Positions 17,707-26,491 of a DNA stretch of 62,797 nucleotides are shown here, one piece after another. The notes under the pieces were generated by a model that worked only from the letters and a program-made list of their open reading frames with translations, did no database searches and was not told the DNA's origin. Source of the stretch: Chloroflexota bacterium. Lineage in GTDB: Bacteria > Chloroflexota > Anaerolineae > UBA4142. The position numbers were made by a program, and so were the translations under genes. The DNA is taken from the NCBI GenBank assembly GCA_016219275.1, contig JACRBM010000002.1, forward strand, positions 1 to 62,797, given 5' to 3'. The stretch's first letter is position 1, and each line of letters begins with the position of its first letter.

Positions 17707-18821
17707 TGCTCAAAACGATTCTCAACCTGGCGTGGAAAGAATTATTACAACTTGTGCGCGACCGGTTGTTGCTGATGTTCTTGATCATCGTTCCAGTCGT
17801 GCAACTCGGGATGATTGCCGAAGCGACCGGCGCGGGGATTCGCAATATCCGTCTCGCCGTGTGGGATCAAGACAAGAGCCAGTTTAGCCAGGACTTGGTC
17901 ACCGCGCTCCAAAACTCCGGCAACTTTAACTTGACGAGTCGCGCGTCCAGTTATGGCGAAGTGCAAGAGTTGATGGCGCACGGCAAGATCGGCGCGGCGG
18001 TGATTATTCCTCCCGGGTTTTCGCGCGATCTGTTCAAGCCCGGCGTTGGCGCAACGGTTCCGGTAATCGTGGATGGCACGAACGCAATCGTCGCGAGCAA
18101 CTTGTTCGGCTCGGTCGAGGGCGCGATTGCCGATCTCTCGCGCCAATTCGTGGGCGCATCGGCGAACACCGCACTCGGCGCGATCAATCTCAAAATCGAA
18201 TTCGCGTTTAATCCCACGTTGAACTTGCGTTGGTCTACGCTCGTGACGCAATTGGGTTTCATCACATACCAACTCGTGCTCATCGTCGCGGCGGTCGGCT
18301 TCGTGCGCGAGCGCGAACTCGGCACGCTCGAGCAACTCGCGGTGACGCCGATTCGTCGGTTCGAATTGTTGCTCGGCAAAGGGTTGTTGGCGCTGCTGAT
18401 CGGACTGGTCAATTTCACGTTGCTCTATCTCGCGTTGGCATACGGTTTTCAAATTCCGATGCGCGGTAGTTTGTTGCTCTTGTTCGCGCTCGGCGTTCTG
18501 TTCATCATCGCCGAGATCGGCGTGGGCACCTTGCTCTCGATCATCACGGCGAGTCAACAGCAAGTGATTTTGATGGTCTTCTTGCTCGCGATGCTCGAAG
18601 TCACGTTTTCCGGTTATCTCGTGCCGACAGAGAATATGCCGTGGTTCATGCAATTCCTCGCGAGTTTTTCGCCGCTGCAACATTTCAGCGCGATTCTGCG
18701 CGCCGTGTACATCAAAGGTTCGTCACTCACAATGGTGTGGCAAAATGTCGTGCCGCTCGTCGCGCTCACTGTGGTGACGGTGAGCACGGGCTGGTATCTG
18801 TTCAGTCGCGCGGAATGGTGA
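17706..18821 (+). CDS. ABC-2 type transporter permease
   Basis: A paralogue of the preceding permease, 371 residues with the same topology: a first helix near residues 20-40, an extracytoplasmic region with LAVWDQDKSQFSQDL, then about five C-terminal helices with the conserved RERELGTLEQLAVTPIRR cytoplasmic loop. The TGATG junction shows coupled translation. Paired permeases of this kind usually form a heterodimeric exporter with a separate ATPase. Confidence 0.9.
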   Translation: MLKTILNLAWKELLQLVRDRLLLMFLIIVPVVQLGMIAEATGAGIRNIRLAVWDQDKSQFSQDLVTALQNSGNFNLTSRASSYGEVQELMAHGKIGAAVIIPPGFSRDLFKPGVGATVPVIVDGTNAIVASNLFGSVEGAIADLSRQFVGASANTALGAINLKIEFAFNPTLNLRWSTLVTQLGFITYQLVLIVAAVGFVRERELGTLEQLAVTPIRRFELLLGKGLLALLIGLVNFTLLYLALAYGFQIPMRGSLLLLFALGVLFIIAEIGVGTLLSIITASQQQVILMVFLLAMLEVTFSGYLVPTENMPWFMQFLASFSPLQHFSAILRAVYIKGSSLTMVWQNVVPLVALTVVTVSTGWYLFSRAEW

Positions 18822-18825
18822 TCCG

Positions 18826-19740
18826 ATGAAACTTGCCGTCAACTATTCCTTGCCGCTCCTAGACCTGGTTCGTACGCAACGCGTCGCGGTGGATTATCTC
18901 AAACTCCCGGCGTGGCGCAACGTCATCGCCGACGCGCAACGCGTGCATCCATCGTTCATCCACTTTCCACTCAGCATCGGTTCCGGCATCGGCGACGCGA
19001 TGAATCATGAAACGCGTCTACGCGCCGATTGGAACGCAATCGAGGCGATGGCGCGCGAAACAACTACGCCGCTCATCAACCTGCATTTCTTTGCGTCCGC
19101 GCGCGATTTTCCGGACATTCCGGTAGACACAGCTGATCCAACGCACATCGCGCGGTTAACCGAGTGCGCGATTCGCGATGTGCGCGCCGTCGTCGCGCGC
19201 TTTGGCGCAGAACGCGTGATCGTCGAGAACGACAACTCGGCAGGTGGGACGACGTTGCGCCCCGTACTGTTGCCTCAAGTGATCGCACGCGTGATCGAAG
19301 AAACGGGATGCGGCTTTCTGCTCGATCTGTCACACGCGCGCATGGCGGCGCAATACCTGGGCATGGACACGCACACGTACATCGCCGCGTTGCCGGTCAA
19401 ACGCATTCGCGAGATTCACATAACCGGCATTCAGGTAATCGAGGGACGCTGGCTGGACGCGCTCGCGCGCGTGGAGGGCAGTCGCGATTTTATCGCGCGC
19501 TATGCCGGACGATGGATGGATCATTTGCCGATGACCGACGCGGACTGGGACGCATTTGCGTGGGCAATCGGCGAGGTGCGCGCGGGACGTTGGGCGGAAC
19601 CCTGGGTCGTGACTTTCGAACACGGCGGGATTAGTCCGTTATGGGAAGCGTTCACCGACGCGGACGCGCTTGCGACCCAGGTGCCGCGTCTCGCGGCGAT
19701 GGTGAATGGGCGAAAAGAAGAGGGAAACGAAAGGAAATGA
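18826..19740 (+). CDS. DUF692-like (MbnB/TglH-type) TIM-barrel protein
   Basis: A 304-residue TIM-barrel protein. The motifs VIVENDNSAGG (near 125-135), LLDLSHAR (near 166-173) and REIHITGI (near 191-198) match the metal-binding pattern of DUF692, the multinuclear iron oxidase group that modifies ribosomal peptides. A xylose-isomerase-like sugar enzyme is the main alternative. It starts 4 bases after the second exporter permease, suggesting one operon. No Cys-rich precursor peptide is visible nearby. The C-terminal tail EEGNERK is encoded by a dispersed repeat that supplies the stop codon. Confidence 0.6.
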   Translation: MKLAVNYSLPLLDLVRTQRVAVDYLKLPAWRNVIADAQRVHPSFIHFPLSIGSGIGDAMNHETRLRADWNAIEAMARETTTPLINLHFFASARDFPDIPVDTADPTHIARLTECAIRDVRAVVARFGAERVIVENDNSAGGTTLRPVLLPQVIARVIEETGCGFLLDLSHARMAAQYLGMDTHTYIAALPVKRIREIHITGIQVIEGRWLDALARVEGSRDFIARYAGRWMDHLPMTDADWDAFAWAIGEVRAGRWAEPWVVTFEHGGISPLWEAFTDADALATQVPRLAAMVNGRKEEGNERK

Positions 19741-19801
19741 AGGAAATATGGAAACGGGTCACTATCTACCCCTCGTTTCCCTTATTTCCTTTACTTCCCG
19801 C
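19719..19801. repeat. intergenic GGAAATGAAGGAAA/TTTCCCTTATTTCC hairpin repeat
   Basis: Words GGGAAACGAAAGGAAATGAAGG are mirrored by CCTCGTTTCCCTTATTTCC after a short loop. It overlaps the 3' end of the preceding gene. Similar words occur at 50383-50465 and 53139-53213. Confidence 0.75.
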
Positions 19802-19827
19802 ACTTGCTTGTTTCTTGAGCGATAACT

Positions 19828-20385
19828 ATGGCTTCGCTAGACGATCTTATCGCGCAGTTACGCGATTTGAATGACGATGAATTACAACGCGTCCGCGCAT
19901 TCATCGAAATGCTGCGCGGCGCGCGCGCGTCCGCCGCGTGGTCGTTCGATTTCCTCGCGCATTTCGACCACGCGGCGAAATCGGCATCCCGCAATCCCGG
20001 CGGCATGGAAATTCGCGTCGCCGACGCGACCTGCGCGAGCATCACGCGTCTCGCGTTGTGGGAACATCCGCCGGTCAGCGGCTCGGCGAGTGTGGGCTAC
20101 CTCGTGCCGATTCCGAACGGACTGCGCGAAATGAAACTAAAATTTTCTGTCGGCATTCGCGATGGTTCGGAATTGCCGCCAGATCGTTTCATTGCGTTTC
20201 GCGTGCTCGTCAATGGGTTCAAGTTTTGGAGCACCGTCAAGAACACGCACGCGTGGGAGGAGCACGCGGTCACGATGCCGCAACTCGGCAGTGATGTTGC
20301 GCGCATTGAATTCGTGACGGATGGCTTGGGCGATAATCGTTGGAATTGGGCGGTGTGGGGTGAGCCGCGACTCGAAGGCGAGTAA
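19828..20385 (+). CDS. hypothetical protein with beta-rich C-terminal domain
   Basis: 185 residues, not recognised. Residues 1-35 are helical (LDDLIAQLRDLNDDELQRVRAFIEML), then about 140 residues are beta-rich with several Trp, resembling a carbohydrate-binding or jelly-roll module (MKLKFSVGIRDGS, FKFWSTVKNTHAWEEHAV, IEFVTDGLGDNRWNWAVWGEP). No signal peptide or membrane segment is visible. It lies between the DUF692-like gene and an acyl-CoA dehydrogenase, with a repeat hairpin in front. Confidence 0.55.
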   Translation: MASLDDLIAQLRDLNDDELQRVRAFIEMLRGARASAAWSFDFLAHFDHAAKSASRNPGGMEIRVADATCASITRLALWEHPPVSGSASVGYLVPIPNGLREMKLKFSVGIRDGSELPPDRFIAFRVLVNGFKFWSTVKNTHAWEEHAVTMPQLGSDVARIEFVTDGLGDNRWNWAVWGEPRLEGE

Positions 20386-20446
20386 CCCCACCTCAACCTT
20401 TCCCCCACATGGGAAGAGTGACAACTTCAATGGCGAAGGAGGAACG

Positions 20447-21595
20447 ATGGATTTTCAGTTGACCGAAGAACAGCGCGCGATCCGGGACATGGTGCGCGAT
20501 TTTGCAGAAAAAGAAATTGCGCCGCGCGCGGCAGAGATTGATCGCACAGACGAATTTCCCGCCGACATTTTTCGTAAGATGGGCGAGCAAGGATTGCTCG
20601 GCTTGCCGTACCCCGAAGAGTACGGCGGCGGCGGCGCAGACACCGTATCGCAGGCGCTCGCGGTCGAAGAAATTTCGCGCGTGTCCGGCTCGGTTGGGTT
20701 GACGTACGCCGCGCATCTCTCGCTCGGCTGCGGTCCATTTTATTTGTTCGGCACGGAAGCGCAAAAGAAAAAATGGCTTGTCCCGCTCGCGCGCGGCGAG
20801 GGACTCGGCGCGCTCGCGCTCACCGAAGCCAAGGGTGGGAGCGACCTTGCCGGTTCGGTTACGACGACCGCCGAATTGCGCGGCAATGAGTGGATCATCA
20901 ACGGCTCGAAAATGTACGTCACGTCCGGCGCGGTCGCGCGCTCGATCACGACCTTGTCCATCACCGACAAAGCGCAAGGACATCGCGGCTTGAGCATGAT
21001 CATCGTCCCGCGCGATGCGCCGGGATTGGTCATCGGCAAGTCGGAAGAAAAGATGGGCTTGCACGGTTCGATGACGACCCAGGTTTTCTTCGAGGATTGC
21101 CGCGTGCCGAAAGAAAATTTGCTCGGCGCATTGGGTACGGGATTCAGGCAAGCGATGCAGACGCTCGACGGCGGGCGCATCGGCATTGGCGCGATGGCGG
21201 TGGGGCTGGGTCAAGCCGCGCTCGACGCGAGCATCAAGTACGCGCAAGAACGTCAGGCATTCGGTAAACCGATCGGGGATTTTCAGGCGATTCAATGGAT
21301 GATCGCGGACATGTCGGTCGAACTTCAAGCCGCGCGATTGATGGTGATGCAAGCCGCCACACTGCGCGACAATAAGCAAGCGTTTGCGACGCAAGCCGCG
21401 ATGGCGAAACTGTTCGCGTCCGAAGCCGCCGACCGTGCGTGTTGGAAAGCGATTCAGATTCACGGCGGCGCGGGGTACTTGCGCGATTTTCCGGTCGAAC
21501 GCTTTTATCGCGACAATCGCTTGACGATGATCGGCGAGGGGACGAGCGAGATTTTGCGGATGGTCATCGCGCGGAATGTTCTCAAGAATCAATAG
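20447..21595 (+). CDS. acyl-CoA dehydrogenase
   Basis: A flavoprotein of 382 residues that oxidises an acyl-CoA to the enoyl-CoA and passes electrons to electron-transfer flavoprotein. The N-terminal helical domain starts DFQLTEEQRAIRDMVRDFA. FAD-binding motifs LTEAKGGSD and TSGAVARS follow. The C-terminal part has QAFGKPIGDFQAIQWMIADM and the end IHGGAGYLRDFPVERFYRDNRLTMIGEGTSEI, with the catalytic Glu expected in the EGTSE segment (isovaleryl- and short-chain types differ here). The start follows a GGAGGAACG site. No other beta-oxidation genes lie nearby. Confidence 0.95.
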   Translation: MDFQLTEEQRAIRDMVRDFAEKEIAPRAAEIDRTDEFPADIFRKMGEQGLLGLPYPEEYGGGGADTVSQALAVEEISRVSGSVGLTYAAHLSLGCGPFYLFGTEAQKKKWLVPLARGEGLGALALTEAKGGSDLAGSVTTTAELRGNEWIINGSKMYVTSGAVARSITTLSITDKAQGHRGLSMIIVPRDAPGLVIGKSEEKMGLHGSMTTQVFFEDCRVPKENLLGALGTGFRQAMQTLDGGRIGIGAMAVGLGQAALDASIKYAQERQAFGKPIGDFQAIQWMIADMSVELQAARLMVMQAATLRDNKQAFATQAAMAKLFASEAADRACWKAIQIHGGAGYLRDFPVERFYRDNRLTMIGEGTSEILRMVIARNVLKNQ

Positions 21596-21607
21596 GCGAG
21601 ATTGAGA

Positions 21608-22441
21608 ATGAATGACGAGTATTCAAAACAAAAACAAAAACTCGAAGAGTTCTTCAGCCCAGCGTACTTAGACACATTGCCCGATCCCTATCATGTATTT
21701 TCCAAAGTTGTCGAGTACCATGCCGGCTTGAGCGAGGATGAGAAAGCCACATTTGAAGATGCAGCGATGGATTGGTTGGATATACAGAGTACGGAATTGA
21801 CAAATGCGGAAAGGCGCCGGCTTTTTAATGGAATGCAAGTGTGTGGCGACCTCAAGCTAACGCGCGCAGTCGAAAAGATTTTGGGAATTGCACGGAGGTT
21901 TGCTCCTCTACGCGATCCTGCTAACGCATACCAGAATGACATTCCGACATCTATCGTAAGTTGTTCCATCGGTATGCTGGAATTGATTGGCGACCTCAGG
22001 GCAATTGATTTCCTGAAAACAGAGGCAAGCCATTGCGGTGACGAAAATCCTACCCGTGCAAGCGTTGCCGCAATTGGTGCTCTGGCCACATTTGATTTGG
22101 ATGCCGCGTTGGATTTCTTGCCTATCGAGGTTATGGGCGATGTACGATACTGGGAGCAACGCACGTGGCAGGATAAGTACAAAAAGTTTGGTGTGTTCCA
22201 TATCACTTTGTTCGATTTGATAGGAACATATGGACGGGACATTGTCCCCAAGATCGCCAACCGTTTACGAGGACTTACATCAGAACAAAAGAGATTTGCA
22301 CTAAACGCATTCAAAGATATGATGCAACGCCCAATCCTTGAGGCGGCTGACGGTAGAATAACACAGGACGAGGAGAAGGCAGCTCTGGTCGAACGATTTG
22401 TGGAGGCACTGGGGTTGACTCTTGGAGAACCACAAAAATAG
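21608..22441 (+). CDS. hypothetical protein, possibly helical repeat
   Basis: 277 residues, not recognised. The sequence is mostly alpha-helical with patterns such as SIGMLELIGDLRAIDFLKTEA and ASVAAIGALATFDLDAALDFL that recall HEAT-type repeats. It has no signal peptide. Codon use is less GC-rich than the flanking genes, which points to recent acquisition. An in-frame TTG lies 6 bases upstream as an alternative start. It converges on the intein-bearing methyltransferase and shares the repeat between them. Confidence 0.6.
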   Translation: MNDEYSKQKQKLEEFFSPAYLDTLPDPYHVFSKVVEYHAGLSEDEKATFEDAAMDWLDIQSTELTNAERRRLFNGMQVCGDLKLTRAVEKILGIARRFAPLRDPANAYQNDIPTSIVSCSIGMLELIGDLRAIDFLKTEASHCGDENPTRASVAAIGALATFDLDAALDFLPIEVMGDVRYWEQRTWQDKYKKFGVFHITLFDLIGTYGRDIVPKIANRLRGLTSEQKRFALNAFKDMMQRPILEAADGRITQDEEKAALVERFVEALGLTLGEPQK

Positions 22442-22450
22442 CAATAGATT

Positions 22451-22512
22451 GATAAACAAAAAACAGGTAGACAAGTAATTACTCCTTGTCTACCTGTTTA
22501 CTTGTCTACTTG
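22451..22512. repeat. intergenic AGGTAGACAAGT/CTTGTCTACCTG hairpin repeat
   Basis: ACAGGTAGACAAGTAA is followed by inverted CTTGTCTACCTGTTTACTTGTCTACTTG. It overlaps the 3' end of the methyltransferase, giving its terminal residues Gln-Val-Asp-Lys and the stop. The vocabulary is the same as at 13604-13692. Confidence 0.8.
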
Positions 22513-24375
22513 TTTCGTTTTGCGCTTGCGCGCGATTCGCTCCTCGACAATGCGCGGCTGACCCAGGTTCGCGATGCGCTCTTCCGCCATCGTGCAGTAC
22601 TCGGGCGTGATTTCGTAGCCGACGTAGTGCCGCTGCGTCATTTTCGCCGCGAGCGCGGTGGTGCCGCTGCCGACGAACGGATCGAGCACGACATCGCCCA
22701 TGTTAGTGTAGAGTAAAATCAAGCGGAGCGGCAGGTCGAGTGGGAACGGCGCGGGATGCGCGGGCGCATGTTTGTTGCGCCGCCGGCTGTGCGTGTCGAA
22801 TTGCCAAATCGAATTTTGCGCGTCCGCGATTTCCTCGTGCGGACTGCGCCACACGCTTTTCGTCCACTCGACAAATTCCAGGTTCTCGATGCCGCTCTCG
22901 TTGCCGTGCGTCACTTGGAGTTTCCAGGTCTCTTTGCAAAACACCAGGATGTACTCGTGCACATCGCGCAGAGTCGGATTCGACGCGCGGGCGAAACTGC
23001 CCCAGGCGGTAGAAATTCCCGCGCTGTTATGACTGACGATGCCATTCGCCAGAACGAACAGATGCGGCGCGTGCGCTAATTCGACATCAAAGAAACGCGC
23101 CTTGCGTTCGGAAATTTCCTTGATCTGAATCGTATCCCAGTTCATCGCATTGTGGTGTGATGATTCGGCAAGATAGAGTTTCCAACGAATGACTTGATAC
23201 CGCTTGCCAGTCTCGTCCGCGGTTGCCCAGCCAGCCGAATGGTGCAAACGATATCCCAAGGAACGCGTCAGCGCGCGCATCACCGGCATAAAACGCAGAT
23301 TCGCGCCGGTGGTATTTCCTTCCCAACAATTGTTTAACGCATCGAAATGTCCATCGCCGTCCAGCCAACCCTGCAAAAACGCGGCGCGCCACTCACGCGG
23401 TGCGCGCAGTACGCTGTCCAAAGGCAACTTGGTGCGCGCCGATGTGCCGGCGATAAACTCGCGGATAATGACGTACGCGATCTGCCCAGAGATGTTGGCT
23501 TTGATTTTATTTTCGACAATCCGATAATTGACCGCGCATCCAAACGACGACCAAACTTGCTCAAGTCGCTCGACGAATTTGATTTCATCTTTGTGGAGCG
23601 TGTAGCTGATTGAACTAACGCCGCGTCCATTGCGATGATTGATGCTTCCCTCGGCAAGATAAAGACCCAGCGCCCATGCCAGTGATTCACTTGCAAACGC
23701 CAGAGGAATCGTACCTTCATACTCCGGCGTCGCGCGTGAACGTTTCAGACAATCGCCGACGTGAAGGTTTTTTGCCAATACCAAGGTCCCGTCAGGACGC
23801 GGAAAACGATGATTCGCGGTGGCAGTGACCGCCGAACCATCGGAGAAAGTCAGTACTCGTCCTGAGAGATGTTTGGTTTCCCAGAGATTGACGATGGGTT
23901 GCCAGCAAGGTCTCCCCGCTTGATCTACGGCTTCGATGTCTACCTTGTGCCACGTGTCATAATCGTGCAAATCGGAGAGCCGACGGCAAGAGACGCTTCC
24001 GGTCTCCCGGTCTCTGACAAAGAACTTGGTGTTGCCGGAGAGGCATGGACCTTTATCCCAGATTATCTCGCCGCGCATCAACAGACCCAGGTCAATCAAC
24101 TGTTTCGCAATGTACGTGTTGAGCGGGACGTACGGCTTTCGCCACGTGTTCGCGATGTTGACTGCAATGCGACCGCCGGGCACAAGGACGCGCGCGCACT
24201 CTTGCCAGATCAATTTGAGATAGCCCAGGTATTCTTCCAGCGCCATCTCGTCATAGTGCGTGGTGTAATCTTTGCCCACGTTGTACGGCGGCGACGTGAC
24301 GATGAGTTGCACCGAGCCATCGTCCACCTCGCGCATCGTTCGGCTATCCGCGCAGTAAATCTTGTCGAGTTCCAC
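22498..24375 (-). CDS. site-specific DNA methyltransferase interrupted by an intein
   Basis: A beta-class amino-methyltransferase (N4-cytosine or N6-adenine). The catalytic motif IV TSPPYN comes first and the AdoMet motif I DPFVGSGTT near the C-terminus. The GTG at 24375 (VELDKIYCADS) is preferred; the frame extends further up to 24447. A 340-residue intein interrupts the motif IIWDKGP | SAGISTAWGSF, which would be rejoined on splicing to a normal 285-309-residue enzyme. No restriction endonuclease gene is adjacent, so it may be an orphan methylase. The C-terminal residues QVDK and the stop come from a dispersed repeat. Confidence 0.9.
   Translation of the reverse strand: MELDKIYCADSRTMREVDDGSVQLIVTSPPYNVGKDYTTHYDEMALEEYLGYLKLIWQECARVLVPGGRIAVNIANTWRKPYVPLNTYIAKQLIDLGLLMRGEIIWDKGPCLSGNTKFFVRDRETGSVSCRRLSDLHDYDTWHKVDIEAVDQAGRPCWQPIVNLWETKHLSGRVLTFSDGSAVTATANHRFPRPDGTLVLAKNLHVGDCLKRSRATPEYEGTIPLAFASESLAWALGLYLAEGSINHRNGRGVSSISYTLHKDEIKFVERLEQVWSSFGCAVNYRIVENKIKANISGQIAYVIIREFIAGTSARTKLPLDSVLRAPREWRAAFLQGWLDGDGHFDALNNCWEGNTTGANLRFMPVMRALTRSLGYRLHHSAGWATADETGKRYQVIRWKLYLAESSHHNAMNWDTIQIKEISERKARFFDVELAHAPHLFVLANGIVSHNSAGISTAWGSFARASNPTLRDVHEYILVFCKETWKLQVTHGNESGIENLEFVEWTKSVWRSPHEEIADAQNSIWQFDTHSRRRNKHAPAHPAPFPLDLPLRLILLYTNMGDVVLDPFVGSGTTALAAKMTQRHYVGYEITPEYCTMAEERIANLGQPRIVEERIARKRKTKQVDK
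23026..24045 (-). mobile_element. intein with LAGLIDADG homing endonuclease
   Basis: An in-frame 1020-bp insertion encoding 340 residues. Block A starts at Cys1 (CLSGNTKFFV). Block B is GSAVTATANHRF with the conserved T-x-x-H. The two dodecapeptides of a LAGLIDADG endonuclease are LGLYLAEGSI (intein residues 127-134) and LQGWLDGDGHF (224-234), with acidic residues retained. Block F is FFDVELAHAPHLFVLANG and block G ends IVSHN, followed by Ser as the +1 extein residue. All splicing residues are present, so it should be active. Confidence 0.92.
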
Positions 24376-24454
24376 GCGCGCTATTGTAACATAACCGCGC
24401 GCGTGAAGCAAAAAGAATCGCACGCACATTCCCGGAAGATAGTCCATGTGGGTA

Positions 24455-24483
24455 TTGACCCACCACGCGAGTTGTTCTATACT
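24455..24483 (+). promoter_or_regulatory. sigma70-type promoter
   Basis: TTGACC, a 17-nt spacer, then TATACT. It is placed correctly for the secreted protein gene that starts at 24551, which has a GAGGGAGAG ribosome-binding site. Confidence 0.7.
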
Positions 24484-24550
24484 AGCCCGCGCGTGTTCGT
24501 TCGACCAACAGAATACAGCGCAAATTTATCCACTATGAGGGAGAGTCTGA

Positions 24551-26176
24551 ATGTTTCAGCGACAAGCACGTTGGGTATTTCGCATCGTTTTGACCGTAGG
24601 GTTTGCATGGGGATTGCTAACTCTGGCTACGACCGCGTTGGCTCAGGGAGCCGTTACCCCGGTCAATTCGGGCTTCGACCCAGCCACTCACGCATTCAGT
24701 TTTGAAAACTACGGCGGCGATTCTGGCTTTACCAATTTGACTCCCATCGAAATGAAACGATTGTTTGGTAACCAGGTATGCGTTAGCGAGGAAGGTGGCA
24801 ACTGTCTTTTATCGCCCGTTGCCAAGCAATGGATGGACGAGACGAACAAGCAAATGAACGGGGGGCACTGTGAAGGGATGGCGGTGCTTGCCGCGCTCTT
24901 TTACACCGGCAAATCCAAGCCCGCCGATTTTGGCGCGCCGCTTGCCAAGGACATGCCGATCATCGGTAATGAACAGTTGCAACGTGAGATTGCCTTTTGG
25001 TGGGCGACGCAAGCCACGATGCCGACGCGCACCGCCGTCATCAAAGCGACACCGAAGGATATTGTGGCGCAACTTGCCGATGCGTTCAAGCCCGGCAAGG
25101 ACGCGTCCGATACATTTTCGATTGGCATCTATAAACGCGATGGCAGTGGCGGACACGCGGTCACGCCCTACGCGATTGTGGACAAGGGCAACGGCATCGC
25201 GAATATTTTGGTGTACGATAACAACTATCCAAACCAGGAACGCGCGATTATCGTGGATGTGAACGCGAACACCTGGCAGTACAAAGCGTCCATCAATCCG
25301 AGCGTCGAAGCCGATTTGTACGAAGGCGATGCGACGACCATGTCGCTTGACCTGACGCCCGCGTCCGCGCGGCTCAGCACTCAACTGTGCACGTTCTGCG
25401 AAGCGAGCGCGAATCGCGTGAACGGTTCTGCCGCGCCGATCACCCAGTACAACGAAATCTACCTTGACGGTGCGGGCGTGCGCGCGCTCATCACGGATGA
25501 CAAAGGGAACAAACTCGGACGCGTGGACAACAAGATCGTCAACGAAATTCCTGGCGCGCTGATTCAACGCTTCAAAGCGGGTGTGGAAACGTGGAGCCAG
25601 GATGAGGAACCCAACTATTTGGTGCCGCTCGGCGTCAAATTCACGATCACGCTCGACGGCACGGCGCTGAAGAAAGAAACACGCGCGGGAATCGCGATGA
25701 TCGGACCAGGTTACAGTCTCGACATCGAAGACATCAAGATCGTTCCCGGGCAAAAAGACACGCTCGATGTGTCGCCGGACGGCAGCAAGTTGTCGTACAA
25801 ACCCGGCAAAGGCGAATCGCCGGACATCGAGCTCGCCATCGAGGGCAAGGACAAGGTGGATTACGATTTTCTCGTCAAAGGATTTGACCTCGAAGAAGGC
25901 GGTGCGGTCAATGTCGCACTCGATGTGAAGAGGGGGCAATTGAGCGTCAACACTATCGGCAACAAAAAAGCCGGGTCGTACGACCTTGCCATCGGTCGTT
26001 ATGATTCAAAAGGCGAGCAGGAATTTGGCAACACGTTCAAGCTCGAACCTGCCGACACGGTATACGTGGATTACGGCAAATGGCAAGGCAACGGCAAGCC
26101 GCTGACCGTCGAGATTGATTACAAGAGTGACGGCACGATTGATGAAACGGTGGAACTCGAAGATTTGCAAAAATAG
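24551..26176 (+). CDS. secreted protein with papain-like/C39-like cysteine peptidase signature
   Basis: 541 residues. A Sec signal peptide (about residues 1-32, cleavage after ALAQ) is followed by a domain with a possible catalytic triad: Cys107 in GGHCEGMAV, His202 in GGHAVTPYAI and Asp223 in VYDNNYP. This spacing and the residues around it resemble papain-like and C39-like peptidases or transglutaminase-like proteins. The C-terminal 250 residues are beta-rich repeats and carry no recognisable domain. The protein is probably exported and free, since no anchor is visible. It has its own promoter; the gene stands alone. Function is inferred from the triad only. Confidence 0.65.
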   Translation: MFQRQARWVFRIVLTVGFAWGLLTLATTALAQGAVTPVNSGFDPATHAFSFENYGGDSGFTNLTPIEMKRLFGNQVCVSEEGGNCLLSPVAKQWMDETNKQMNGGHCEGMAVLAALFYTGKSKPADFGAPLAKDMPIIGNEQLQREIAFWWATQATMPTRTAVIKATPKDIVAQLADAFKPGKDASDTFSIGIYKRDGSGGHAVTPYAIVDKGNGIANILVYDNNYPNQERAIIVDVNANTWQYKASINPSVEADLYEGDATTMSLDLTPASARLSTQLCTFCEASANRVNGSAAPITQYNEIYLDGAGVRALITDDKGNKLGRVDNKIVNEIPGALIQRFKAGVETWSQDEEPNYLVPLGVKFTITLDGTALKKETRAGIAMIGPGYSLDIEDIKIVPGQKDTLDVSPDGSKLSYKPGKGESPDIELAIEGKDKVDYDFLVKGFDLEEGGAVNVALDVKRGQLSVNTIGNKKAGSYDLAIGRYDSKGEQEFGNTFKLEPADTVYVDYGKWQGNGKPLTVEIDYKSDGTIDETVELEDLQK

Positions 26177-26185
26177 TGACTGTTC

Positions 26186-26286
26186 ATCCTTGCGAAGATT
26201 TGAAGGCGCCATTCACCAGGAATCGAATTTGCCGTCGTCGCTCAATTCCTCGGAAAAGTGATTAGTAACCTTCGCAAGGATGGGCT
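26186..26286. repeat. intergenic CATCCTTGCGAAG/CTTCGCAAGGATG inverted repeat
   Basis: CATCCTTGCGAAG near 26187 and CTTCGCAAGGATG near 26271 are inverted copies about 70 bases apart. The same arm occurs as a tight hairpin at 61303-61346 within the cox operon. Confidence 0.7.
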
Positions 26287-26318
26287 GAGTAGATACCAAA
26301 ATTAAAACACTGTGAGGA

Positions 26319-26359
26319 TTGACTCGGCGCGCGTTTAGTGTTATCGTAAGCGCCGAGTC
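26319..26359 (+). promoter_or_regulatory. promoter overlapped by an inverted repeat
   Basis: TTGACT, a 17-nt spacer, then TATCGT. A perfect 10-bp inverted repeat GACTCGGCGC (26321-26330) and GCGCCGAGTC (26350-26359) brackets the spacer and -10, as an operator would. Confidence 0.5.
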
Positions 26360-26491
26360 AGTACAGAGTTTGTTGGCTCATGTGCGAAAAGGGGGTGATC
26401 ACTCAGCGTCGAGTTGTAAACCAAGTTCGTTTCAGGCGGTCGTGTGCGTAGCGTTATTCAAACTCACTTTGATTCCCAAAAGGAGCGTACC

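Noticed and set aside
17745-18683. 312-codon minus-strand frame opposite the second ABC-2 permease
   Set aside because: Very rich in Gln, Glu and Arg, the mirror of a membrane protein; no independent support.
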